A stretch of DNA of 28,436 nt from NCBI RefSeq assembly GCF_000003855.2, contig NW_003101625.1, positions 51,395-79,830 on the forward strand, in the 5' to 3' direction. The number at the start of each line of letters is the position of its first letter. Within the stretch, counting starts at the first letter, position 1. This DNA comes from Blastomyces gilchristii SLH14081 (taxonomy: Eukaryota > Ascomycota > Eurotiomycetes > Onygenales > Ajellomycetaceae). Made by a program: the position numbers and the translations under genes. Below are positions 20,180 through 28,436 of this stretch, in pieces. The notes under the pieces are model-generated. The model did no database searches. It saw only the letters and a program-made list of their open reading frames with translations, and was not told where the DNA came from.

Positions 20180-21652
20180 AGAGAAAATAATAATAAATAC
20201 AATTCTGATATCTACTGTGATAGATAACATGTATAATATGAAAGTCATGATAGACAGTGATCTATATTACTATATAATGGTTAAATCTTCAGTTGTAAGA
20301 TACTGTAATCTTCAGTGTATTTTCTTACTAAAATCTTAACTTCTCACAGAATTTAATAACTTAAAAGATGTTTGCATCTACTACATAATGAAACTAAATA
20401 TAGATGTTGAAGAATATTAATGTGAAGATACTTATATATATAAAGTTGATAATCTTGACTATAATCTTATATTAGAACTTGTCTGACAATCTGAATAAGA
20501 TATCTTATTAAATACTAAAACAGAAGTCCAATATTCTCTAATAATAATTAAGTTCATGAGAATGATGTTTATAAGACTATGAATCTAACACAGGTAGACT
20601 GGCCGCCGGGACCATGAATTTCACGTTTGGTCTCATTTGGTCTGGTCCCATACATTTCTTGGCGTGAATCCCGCTGGGACTGGCTATTAAAAAAACATGT
20701 AAAGTGACTATATATCAGATCTTAAAATGGAACCATGACTTGAAAAAAATGAGAAAGTGGTCCCATTTGGTCCCATTTAGTCCCATTCTTGGCATAAAGT
20801 TACTATTTTTAGACATTTTAAGGTTTTTTTTAGACTATTTTTAATTTTTTAAAAAGTAACGCTTTTTGATAACACTCAAATGAGATTTAAAGTCATTTAA
20901 AGCAATAAAAATAATTTAAATTGAGAAGTGGAAATCATGGTCCCATTTGGAAAATGTGACAAGAGTAGACAGTAAGTCCCACTGGGACAGTATGGGACTA
21001 CTATCTAATGTTAAAACCGTGTAATGGGATCAGTCGAATTGGTAATGAGACTATCAAAAAATCTGGTCCTGGTCCCAGACACGGTCACACGGTCAGTCTA
21101 AACACAGGTCTCTGTTAATACTTATAAAATACTCTGAAAGAACTTCTGATGACATTACTAATAGTAGAATTATATAGTAATCTACTCTGTCAGTCTGATC
21201 AATATTAAAAAAGCTCTGAAAAAGTTATTTCATATTATAATAACAGGTTCTCATACAAAACTCTCTCAATAATATCATGAATATCTAGATATCTCTCAAT
21301 AAGACAATGTTACAAATCTACTTCTCTTACAAGACTTGAAAGTAGATCACAGTATCAAGCTGAAAAAGAAGAATGATAAAGATCTCAAATCACTGTCAGA
21401 CTCTTTTTATAATATGTTCTAAGATGAACTTCTTCTTCTTTAAAAGACACTTAATAATCTATTAAATAAAGAATTCATATATGTTAGTAACTCTTTCACT
21501 GTAACTTCTACTTTCTTTATAAAGAAATTAGATGATGAACTCTGATTCTGTGTAAACTATCAAGACTGAACAGATTAATTAAGAAGAACTGTTATTCTTT
21601 ATTTCTTATCAATGAAACTCTAGTATGTATTAGATAAGCTTAATAATTTATA
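20180..21652 (+). pseudogene. Gypsy-1 copy 2 protease and N-terminal RT, interrupted by MITE
   Basis: The protease motif reads VMIDSD at 20244-20261, where a D(S/T)G(A/S) active site is expected; the Asp is at 20253. After the MITE (20595-21100) the linker resumes, followed by the start of RT (FIKKL near 21520 and VNYQD near 21556, matching LFVKKL and MNYQDL in copy 3). The sequence ends at 21652, before the catalytic YLDD, at the junction with LINE C. Confidence 0.78.
20595..21100 (+). mobile_element. MITE copy 2, 506 bp, well preserved
   Basis: The ends are TAGACTGGCCG and CGGTCAGTCTA (one mismatch in 11 as inverted repeats; copy 1 has them perfect). Exact 8-bp target duplications AACACAGG flank it at 20587-20594 and 21101-21108. 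Gypsy-1 copy 3 carries the unoccupied site (CTTACACAGATCTCTG, about 25624-25639). It has no open frame. About ten GTCCCA or TGGGAC motifs are spread along both subterminal halves, including the palindrome GTCCCACTGGGAC. It keeps most GG and CC pairs, unlike its host element, so it arrived late. Confidence 0.93.
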
Positions 21653-23430
21653 AGAAGAATAATGTAATATCTGATAAAGAGTTCAAAGCTATCAGAAATG
21701 AATATTTTTCAGATATTAAAAGAGCTAAAACAGACTGCTGGAATAAATTTCTTGAAGAAGCACAAGAAAAGAAAGTTTTTAAAGCTTTTAACTATACTAA
21801 AACAAGAAGTGTAGCAAAACTTCCAGCCTTAGAATATAAGTTTCAGAATGAATCATATACAGTAAACTCTTTTGAGGAAAAATTTCAAGCTTTTATGAGA
21901 ATTCTCTTTTAAAACTCATCAGATTCAGATTCAGAGAAAGAGAATATATCACTTCTTAACTACATTGATGAAAATGACTGGAAATGACCTGATCATACAT
22001 AAGATGAATTAGAGTCAGCTATCTTCTCAAGTTCTGTTAAAACTGCTGCAGGGCCTGATTCAATTAATCACTTGATTATTTAAAATACATATTTCTACTT
22101 AAAGAATGAATATTTTGAGCTCTTTTTCAATCTCTTAAAAAATGAATATCATTCTGAATGCTGGAGAGAAGCCACTGAAGTGATTCTTACAAAATCTAAT
22201 AGAAAAACTTCAATTTCTAAGTCATATAGAGTAATATCTCTATTAAACTGTCTAGAAAAGGTTTTGAAAAAGATAATAGCTACTTGACTATCTTTTATAA
22301 GCTCTATTAATAACTGTCTTTTATTCAGTGAATAAATGAGAGATAGAAAACAATGTTCTGTAATTGACACTGTTCTCTCAGTTATTCATGATATTTAAAT
22401 AGCAAAGCATGAAGATCTGGTCTCAACTGCAGTTTTTATTGATATAAAAGAAGCATTTAATCATGTTTCAAAGTCAAAGTTAATTCAGACTTTGAAGATG
22501 TTAAAACTGTCACTTTCTCTAATAAAATGAGTTAACTGTTTTATATCTAAAAGAATCATACAACTTTTCTTTGATGAAATAAAATAAGACAAGACTGAGA
22601 TAAAAATAGAAGTACTGTAAGAATCTTTAATCTAACTTATTTTATTTACAATATACACTGCATATCTATTCAAAGATAGAAATATGAGAATAGTGTGATC
22701 TCTGAGTTATGTAGATGATATTGATCTAGTCTACAGCTCAAAAACTATTAAAGAGAATTTGAAAGTGATTGAAAAAGCTGCAAAGAAAATCTTTGTCAGA
22801 GCAGATATCAATCAAATTCAATTTAATATGAATAAAACTGAGTTAATTCATTTCTTTCTAGATTCAATGAGAAAGAACTATTCCTAACTCTTTTAAATAG
22901 AGAGATTAAACCCAGTTTAAATGTCAAATGATTAGGAGTATGATTAAACTTCAAGTTGAATTTTAAATATCATATTCAACAAAGAACTGTCAAGGTAGAA
23001 AGACTATTGAACAACATTATCAGACTATCAAATACAGAGAGGTCTATTCTTCCAGGCTATGAGACAGTTATATATAGCCTGTATTACCTCAGTAGCTGAT
23101 TATGAAGTTTAATTGATGAAATAATCAAGAAAATTTCACTGAACTCTTTCAAAGTCTGCAAAACAGAGCTTTGAGAAGAATTCTGAAAGCATTCAAATCA
23201 TTGTCTATTAAAGCAATGAAAATTGAAGCTTCAATTCTCTCTTCTGCTATTAGATTTGAAAAGGTCTGTATGAACTATGCTCTGAGAGTTATAAAGATGA
23301 GCTCAAATCATATAATCAGAGAAAGAGTCTCTTCTTCATTTCCATCAATTAACTCTGGAAATGAACTGGATTGGAATAGATTTCTTGATTGGAATGAAAA
23401 TAATTCTTCAAAGAAAATGCCTTCTCAACT
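21653..23430 (+). mobile_element. LINE copy C, partial ORF2 (RT and following domain)
   Basis: It matches LINE A from about 8945 and LINE B across the reverse transcriptase. It begins inside Gypsy-1 copy 2 and ends where the LTR of Gypsy-1 copy 3 starts. A 5'-truncated LINE insertion would give this left end. The RT is the best preserved of the three: CWREATEVILTK (22160-22195), VISLLNCL, motif A FIDIKEAFNHV (about 22435-22470) and an intact catalytic YVDD at 22708-22719. Trp codons lost in copy A survive here (CTGGAAT at 21737). Stops and frame shifts still break it. The 3' end, expected to carry the (AAT)n tail, is not in the window. Confidence 0.86.
23171..23430 (+). pseudogene. Surviving open stretch of LINE C ORF2, fused to an LTR
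   Basis: An open frame of 96 codons (to 23461) starts inside the post-RT domain: MRRILKAFKS is the LRRILRVLKS stretch of the LINE. Its last ten codons come from the inserted Gypsy-1 LTR. It is a remnant of the LINE and not an independent gene. The open length reflects low mutation load, not selection. Confidence 0.8.
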
Positions 23431-23912
23431 TGTGGCGGGCTGCGCCCGATCAATCATATAGACTATTCCGTTACACTTCACAGATTCCAACCGCTCCATT
23501 CTCGAACACCTATACTCCGATTCTCGGCCATTCTCAATCACCGATCCTCGGCCGCCACTATCGCGTATAGATTCTTCCGCCCTGAAGCTCCACTGCATAT
23601 GTCATCATATATGCATATAAATATTCACTTCAATTGCTGATTCTGGCACTTTCTCTTTCTTTTTCTTCTTTAACATTTTTCTCTTTGTTATATAAGTTCT
23701 ATTTATTATACTGATCTATTCAGCATAGGCCTCTTACACTAGAAAAATATTCATTATCTTCTTATTAGAAATGATTATTCATGCATTATCTTCTCATTAG
23801 AAATTGATTATTCATCAAGAGATATCTGAACACATAACAATGTGTAAGAAAGAGAAACACAGTTAAGCAGACACTGAGTTCTCAGATAGAAGCTTGCTCA
23901 TCAGTCATTCTG
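23431..23912 (+). repeat. Gypsy-1 LTR (5' LTR of copy 3)
   Basis: It begins TGTGGCGGGCTGCGCCCGAT. The first 30 or so bases include a small hairpin (GGGC-TGC-GCCC). A CpG-rich segment follows with two near-repeats (CCGATTCTCGGCC and CCGATCCTCGGCC, 23516-23553), then a TATA-like CATATAAATAT near 23614. It is about 50 bp longer than the copy 2 LTR, mostly from a 32-bp tandem duplication. The element-side end is inferred from alignment (GCAATA here, GTAACA in copy 2). Confidence 0.78.
23752..23816 (+). repeat. 32-bp tandem duplication within the copy 3 LTR
   Basis: Two units, both CATTATCTTCT followed by TATTAGAAATG or a near variant, at 23752-23783 and 23784-23816. Copies 1 and 2 have a single unit, so this is specific to copy 3 or its source. 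Confidence 0.88.
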
Positions 23913-25160
23913 ACCCTGCAATAAGATTTTACAAGAGAATATCAGTGAAAGACTTGAGAGTTCTAACACTCAGATGTATAAGATATTCATATGATTACAC
24001 TTCTTCAGATTTCACAGATATCGCACATCTGACAAATGATATAATCATGTCTAATAATAATATAAGAGAACTCTCAAGTATGAGTATAGAAGTAATATCA
24101 CAGTGGCTTCAAGCAATGTTGAAATTGCAACAGTAATAAATAGCTGATATGCATGCAACTTAACAACATCAATATGAAGAGATTTAATGATTATCACAAC
24201 AAGAAACTCATACAACTTCAACATCTACAGAATCAAGTATAAAAGCACTGAAAGAACACTTAGATGCTCTTACATATTTTAATACTGTCAATCTCACTCT
24301 CTACTCATCATGAAGAATGAAAATGCCTATGAAACTGAGTGTAGATGAAGATGTCATCAGTTCATTAATCAATCAAGATTGATATATCAATGAATGATTG
24401 AAGAATTGTATGAAACAGAAGTTTTATTCATGAATGAAAGCATGCAAATCAGCATTGTGAACACCTGATAATATCATCAAACATTTTGATATTCTGTTTC
24501 AAGACACTGTTATGTAACAGAAAGTATTAGATTGATTACAGAGTATTCAACAGAGAAACACTTCTCTTACAACATTCATCTCTGACTTCAACATCAAGAT
24601 TCTAGAAGCAGGAGATCAATCTTGAGAGAATTGAATGAAGATTAGTATGCTCAAGAAGACATTAACTTTTGAACTCTTACAGACTCTTGTAAGCATAGAC
24701 AAAGACCAGACTTATGAAGAATTCTACACACAGCTCTGAATATTGAACAACTGTCTTATCAAGCTCAAGAGTATACAGAACAGTGACAGAAGACATTATA
24801 TTCACACACCTGCACTGAGGAATAACTCAGTCACTCACACATCTGTGCTGAGGAATAACAACAATAATGCATATGCTATGAACTGAGTAGACTCAAATAT
24901 CTATATATAAGCAAGAGTCTCTGCTGTCTGAACAGGCTTCTGAGTCTCTGAGATTACTTCTGAAGAAGTTGTCAATTAACATCAACAATGAGTGTGCATC
25001 AACTGTAACTGATTGAGACACATTGCTTTTAACTGTCAATCAGCCTACATGTCTTCTCATTCAAAGAATGGATCAGTGTCTGTCCGCGTCAACCACATTA
25101 CATTAGAGAAGGATTTGAAAGATAACTATGAAAGTGCTCTGATGAAACAGGGAAAAGATT
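23913..25160 (+). pseudogene. Gypsy-1 copy 3 gag, inactivated
   Basis: A capsid-like region runs from about 24290 to 24770. Pieces such as FISDFNIKILEAG (about 24568-24606) and KISMLKKTLTFELLQTLVSIDKDQ resemble the fungal Ty3/Gypsy capsid consensus. The CCHC knuckle CINCN*LRHIAFNC lies at 24995-25036 with all Cys and His present and one stop. A duplicated stretch around CTGAGGAATAAC (about 24811-24858), absent from copy 2, precedes it. A 79-codon open frame from 23894 is the N-terminal part of this gene, not a separate one. Confidence 0.84.
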
Positions 25161-25199
25161 AGCTTCTGTTCAAATTCACAAGCAGAAGCTTGAAGAGAT

Positions 25200-25560
25200 T
25201 AAACAATGATAATTTAAAGAGAAAATGACAATGAATGCGATTCTTGTATCTACTGTGATAGATAATATGTATAATATGAAAGCCGTGATAGACAGCAGTC
25301 TATGTGATTATACAATGATTAAATCTTCAATCATAAGACATTATAATCTCCAGTGTATCCTCTTATCAAGACCCTGACTTCTCTCAGAATTTGATAATTC
25401 AAAAGACATTCACACTTGTTATATGATGAAACTAAACATAGATGTTGAAGAATATCAATGTGAAGATATCTATGTATACAAAGTTAAGAATCTTGACTAT
25501 AATCTCATACTAGAACTTGCCTGACTATCTGAATAAATAATCTTATTAAATACTCAAAAC
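25200..25560 (+). pseudogene. Gypsy-1 copy 3 aspartic protease, inactivated
   Basis: The active-site stretch AVIDSSL (Asp at 25291-25293) stands where A(L/V)(I/V)DSGA is expected, so the Gly has become Ser (GGC to AGC). The downstream NLDYNLILEL stretch (about 25489-25518) corresponds to the YDVILG(M/L)PWL motif of this protease family, also changed. It would normally cut the Gag-Pol polyprotein. Confidence 0.72.
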
Positions 25561-25959
25561 AGAAGTTTAATATTCTCTAACAATGATAGGATTCACAAAG
25601 ATGATATTTACAAGACTATAAATCTTACACAGATCTCTGTCAACACTTATAAAATGCTCTGAAAAAGAAATCATCATTAAAACTACTGACAGAGTCACTG
25701 ACAAAGTCACTGATAGCAGAATCATATATCAATCTATTTCATCAGTCTGATTAATATCAAGAAAGCTCTAGAAAAGTTATTCTGTACTACAATAACAGAT
25801 TCTCAAACAAAACTCTTTCAATAATATCATGAATATCTAGATGTCTTCTGACAAGATAACATTATAAATATACTCTCTTCATAAGACTCAGAAGTGAATC
25901 ACAGTATCAAGTTAGAAAAGAAGAATGATAAGAACTCTAAGTCATCATAAGACCTTCTT

Positions 25960-27160
25960 TATAATATGTCTCAAGATGAACTTCTTCTTCAGAAGACACT
26001 CAATAATCTGTTAAATAAGAGATTTATACATATTAGTCACTCTTTCACTACAGCTTCTATTCTCTTTGTAAAGAAGCTAGATAAAGAACTCTGATTCTGT
26101 ATGAACTATCAAGATTTGAACAGATTGATAAAGAAAGATTGTTATCTCTTATCTCTTATTAATGAAATCCTAGCATATATCAGATGAGCTCAATAATTTA
26201 TAAAGCTAGATGTCATCACTGTGTTTCATAAGATTTATATTACTGAAGAAGATAAATAGCTTACAGTATTCTGAACATGTTATAATCTCTTTGAATAAGT
26301 AGTCACACTCTTTGAACTGACTAATACTCTTAGTATATTTCAGAAGTATATCAACTGAGCACTCTGAGATTTTCTTAATAAGTTTGTATCTGCTTATCTA
26401 GATGACATTCTCATCTTCACTGATAAATTCAGAAAAGAGTATTAAGAGCATGTGTAAAGAGTATTACAATAACTATAAGAAGCAGAACTATCAATTGATA
26501 TTAATAAGTGTAATTTTGAAGTTAAAAGTACTAAATATTTAACTTTCATCATAGAAGCTGGTAAGAAGATTCAAATGAATTCTGAGAAGATTTCTATTAT
26601 TCTCAAATGAGAAGCTTTATATACTGTGAAAGATGTATGAAGCTTCATTGAATTTGCTAACTTCTATCAGTGATTTATATAAAACTTCTCAGATATTGTA
26701 AGATTACTTACAGAACTCACTAAGAAAGACTCAGTATTTTAATAATCAGTAGACACTGAAGCTGCATTTATATAAATAAAGAAGATGTTCATTAATATCT
26801 CTCTACTAATAATATTTGATTCTGATCATGAGATAGTTATTGAAGCTGATTTCTCTAGCTATATTACAGAAGAAGCTATATTACAATATAATGATAAAGA
26901 TGTCTTATAATCATGCATCTTCATGTCTAAGAAACTGAGTTCTGCTGAATGCAATTATATGATCTATGATAAGAAACTTCTTGTAATTATACACTATTTA
27001 GAAGAATGAGACTCTGAACTCTGAAGTGTCTCTGATTTTGAGATAATCACAGATTATAAGAACCTCAAATACTTCACAACTACTTATAAACTCACTGAAT
27101 AATAGATGTGATGATCTGAGTTTCTAAGCTGCTTTCATTTTATAATACACTATCATCTCA
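25960..27160 (+). pseudogene. Gypsy-1 copy 3 reverse transcriptase and RNase H, inactivated
   Basis: The RT has LFVKKLDKELRFCMNYQDLN (from about 26061), an intact catalytic YLDDILIF at 26395-26418, and FIEFANFYQ near 26644. The RNase H follows: EADFSSY with its Asp at 26848-26850, KLSSAECNYMIYDKKLL (about 26932-26980), where the usual Glu of DKEL is Lys, and TDYKNLKYF with Asp at 27052-27054. So RNase H has lost one of its acidic metal-binding residues through G-to-A. Many TGA and TAA stops stand at Trp or Gln positions. A Thr/Asp-rich simple stretch (about 27328-27370) links it to integrase. Confidence 0.9.
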
Positions 27161-27559
27161 GCAGTCAGAACTCAATGACAGATGCTCTCTCATGACAAGA
27201 ACAAGATATGCTGTTCAATATGACAGATACACACTGAATGAATCAAGAATACTGACTCTTGAATTCAAAGATATTGATTGATCAAGATAAAATAACTCAT
27301 GACACTATATACACTTCTCTGATTAGAACTGCCACTGACACTGACACTGATATTAACACTGATATCTCAACTTCTTCTGAATCTACACTGAATGAATTAT
27401 AGCATGTAACAGCTCAAACTGATGAACTTCTTTAAGCACTCATCAAAGCAGTATATCAAGAAGTACTCTGATTTCTCTCAGAACTATATATAAGAACTGA
27501 CATCTCAGAATACTTAATTAATAATAATAACACTCTGTAGTTCTGTGAACAATGTTAGA

Positions 27560-28436
27560 TCTCTCACTCTGAATTCTTACACACTCAGATAATGTAAGAG
27601 ATGCATGATTCATATATAGTCAGTCACTCAGATTATGAATAACTGTATAGAATGATCTTCTGAGAGTTCTACTGATCTGAAATATTAAACAGCAGCAGAT
27701 ACTTTATCTGAAACTGTAATAACTATTCTTCTGTTATCTTATGAAAGAACTGTAGAAAAATCTACTGAAATCACTTAATATTTCTGACAGAATCTGATGA
27801 GATGTAGTAATTAACTTCACTGTTAATCTATCTGAGAGTAAGAGTTGTAAGAACATTCTGATCATCATTGACTGACTAAATAAAGATGTAATATTGAAAT
27901 CTTGTGATAAGATAAATGCTGAATAAGTCACTGAAGCCTTCTTATAAAGTTTATTCTATCAGATGCCTGAGTTGCTGAGATCTATTATATCAGACTAGAA
28001 CTGTTAATTCATGAGCACTCTCTGAACAAGAATCTGTCAAGTTCTCAGAATTATACACTGTTTATCAACTGTCTATCACTCTGAGACTGATGATACATCA
28101 GAACAGATAATTCAGATCATAAAGAATTATCTTTATAAGTTCTGTAATCATTTATAAGATAATTGATATGATCTTCTTCTACACATAGAGATTACTATCA
28201 ATAATTAAGATACTATTTTAACAGATGTAAGTCTGTTCTTCCTTACATATGAATATTACATGAAAGTGTTAAATCTTCTAGAGATCACACAGTTCACACT
28301 GAACCTCTGCAGTTCAATTCAGATCACTGATAATATAGTAACAAAGCTCTGAGACACTCATGACTGAGCAGAGGTCTTCATAACAATCATGAAATAAGAC
28401 TAAGAAGATCAAATCAACATCTGACAAGATTCTGCA
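27560..28436 (+). pseudogene. Gypsy-1 copy 3 integrase, inactivated and cut by the window edge
   Basis: The HHCC finger starts with HDSYIVSH (27604-27627), the usual H-x6-H. The Cys pair near 27710 has its second member as Tyr. The core DDE domain follows. The first acidic residue, expected in a VDF-type motif, reads VINF (near 27815), that is Asp to Asn. The second Asp (SIISD, about 27980-27994) and the Glu (HSETDDTSEQ, about 28078-28107) are kept. The window ends after the catalytic core. The protein would normally join the cDNA to the host chromosome. Confidence 0.86.

Larger units (their letters stand above)
18467..21652 (+). mobile_element. Gypsy-1 copy 2, LTR to start of RT, degraded
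   Basis: The LTR begins TGTGGTAGGCTGCGCCCGAT, directly after Gypsy-2 RT sequence. Gag, protease and the first part of RT follow, all colinear with copy 3 (23431-28436). A MITE interrupts the region after protease. Homology to copy 3 ends at about 21652, within RT, where LINE C begins. The mutation load is intermediate between copies 1 and 3. The remaining RT, RNase H, integrase and 3' LTR are not in view. Confidence 0.87.
23431..28436 (+). mobile_element. Gypsy-1 copy 3, LTR to integrase, runs off the window
   Basis: The most complete and least mutated Gypsy-1 copy: LTR, gag with CCHC knuckle, protease, RT, RNase H and integrase in Ty3/Gypsy order. It is inserted in LINE C; the flank ACT just before 23431 continues as ATATAGAC in LINE B. 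Although better preserved than copies 1 and 2, it has stops in every domain, and the active sites of RNase H and integrase are changed. The 3' end and second LTR lie beyond the window, so neither an LTR-based age nor a target duplication can be measured. Confidence 0.92.

Noticed and set aside
1..28436. Mitochondrial or plasmid DNA because of the high AT content
   Set aside because: LTR elements, LINEs, a Pol III SINE and TIR elements are nuclear features, and the AT bias is explained by transitions in repeats.
1..28436. CRISPR arrays, operons, bacterial terminators or ribosome binding sites
   Set aside because: No regularly spaced short repeats and no clustered intact genes; the content is eukaryotic retroelements.

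Overview
This window looks like one AT-rich, repeat-only block from the nuclear genome of a filamentous fungus, most likely an ascomycete of the Pezizomycotina type. I see no intact host gene. What can be recognised is a set of transposable elements: two Ty3/Gypsy LTR retrotransposon families (called Gypsy-1 and Gypsy-2 here), one LINE family, one tRNA-derived SINE family and one short TIR element (MITE) family. Every copy is riddled with stop codons. Where two copies can be laid side by side, the differences are overwhelmingly C-to-T and G-to-A transitions. Stops sit where Gln (CAA/CAG) or Trp (TGG) is expected. That is the signature of repeat-induced point mutation (RIP) or a similar process, and it points to a RIP-competent fungus.

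Layout from left to right. 1-1264: Gypsy-1 copy 1 on the minus strand (LTR and damaged gag). 1265-2079: unassigned AT-rich DNA. 2080-4019: Gypsy-2 copy X, interrupted by a minus-strand SINE (2657-3029). 4020-4559: unassigned. 4560-4905: a GC-rich island with little mutation. 4906-5255: a tandem repeat of about 190 bp period. 5256-5615: unassigned. About 5616-10401: LINE copy A (plus) with 5' UTR repeats, ORF1, ORF2 and a MITE (9791-10295). 10402-16045: LINE copy B (minus), complete at its 3' end, carrying a second SINE (15431-15803). 16046-18466: Gypsy-2 copy Y with a 100-N assembly gap. 18467-21652: Gypsy-1 copy 2 with a second MITE (20595-21100). About 21653-23430: LINE copy C. 23431-28436: Gypsy-1 copy 3, running out of the window inside its integrase.

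The right-hand part reads as a chain of nested insertions: LINE A cut by LINE B, B by Gypsy-2 Y, Y by Gypsy-1 copy 2, that by LINE C, and C by Gypsy-1 copy 3. Each time only the left half of the host element is in the window, so the missing right halves should follow beyond the right edge in reverse order. The degree of mutation agrees with this order: the inner elements (Gypsy-1 copy 3, LINE C, MITE copy 2) are the best preserved.

The most useful observations are: the MITE family, with 11-bp TIRs, 8-bp target duplications and many GTCCCA motifs; the SINE family, with an empty site visible in a paralogous LINE and an (AAT)n tail like that of the LINE; a CpC (GpG) preference of the mutations in the MITE pair; and the unexplained GC-rich island. 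I found no CRISPR array, operon, defence system or gene cluster. All family names are assigned by eye from motifs, without database searches.
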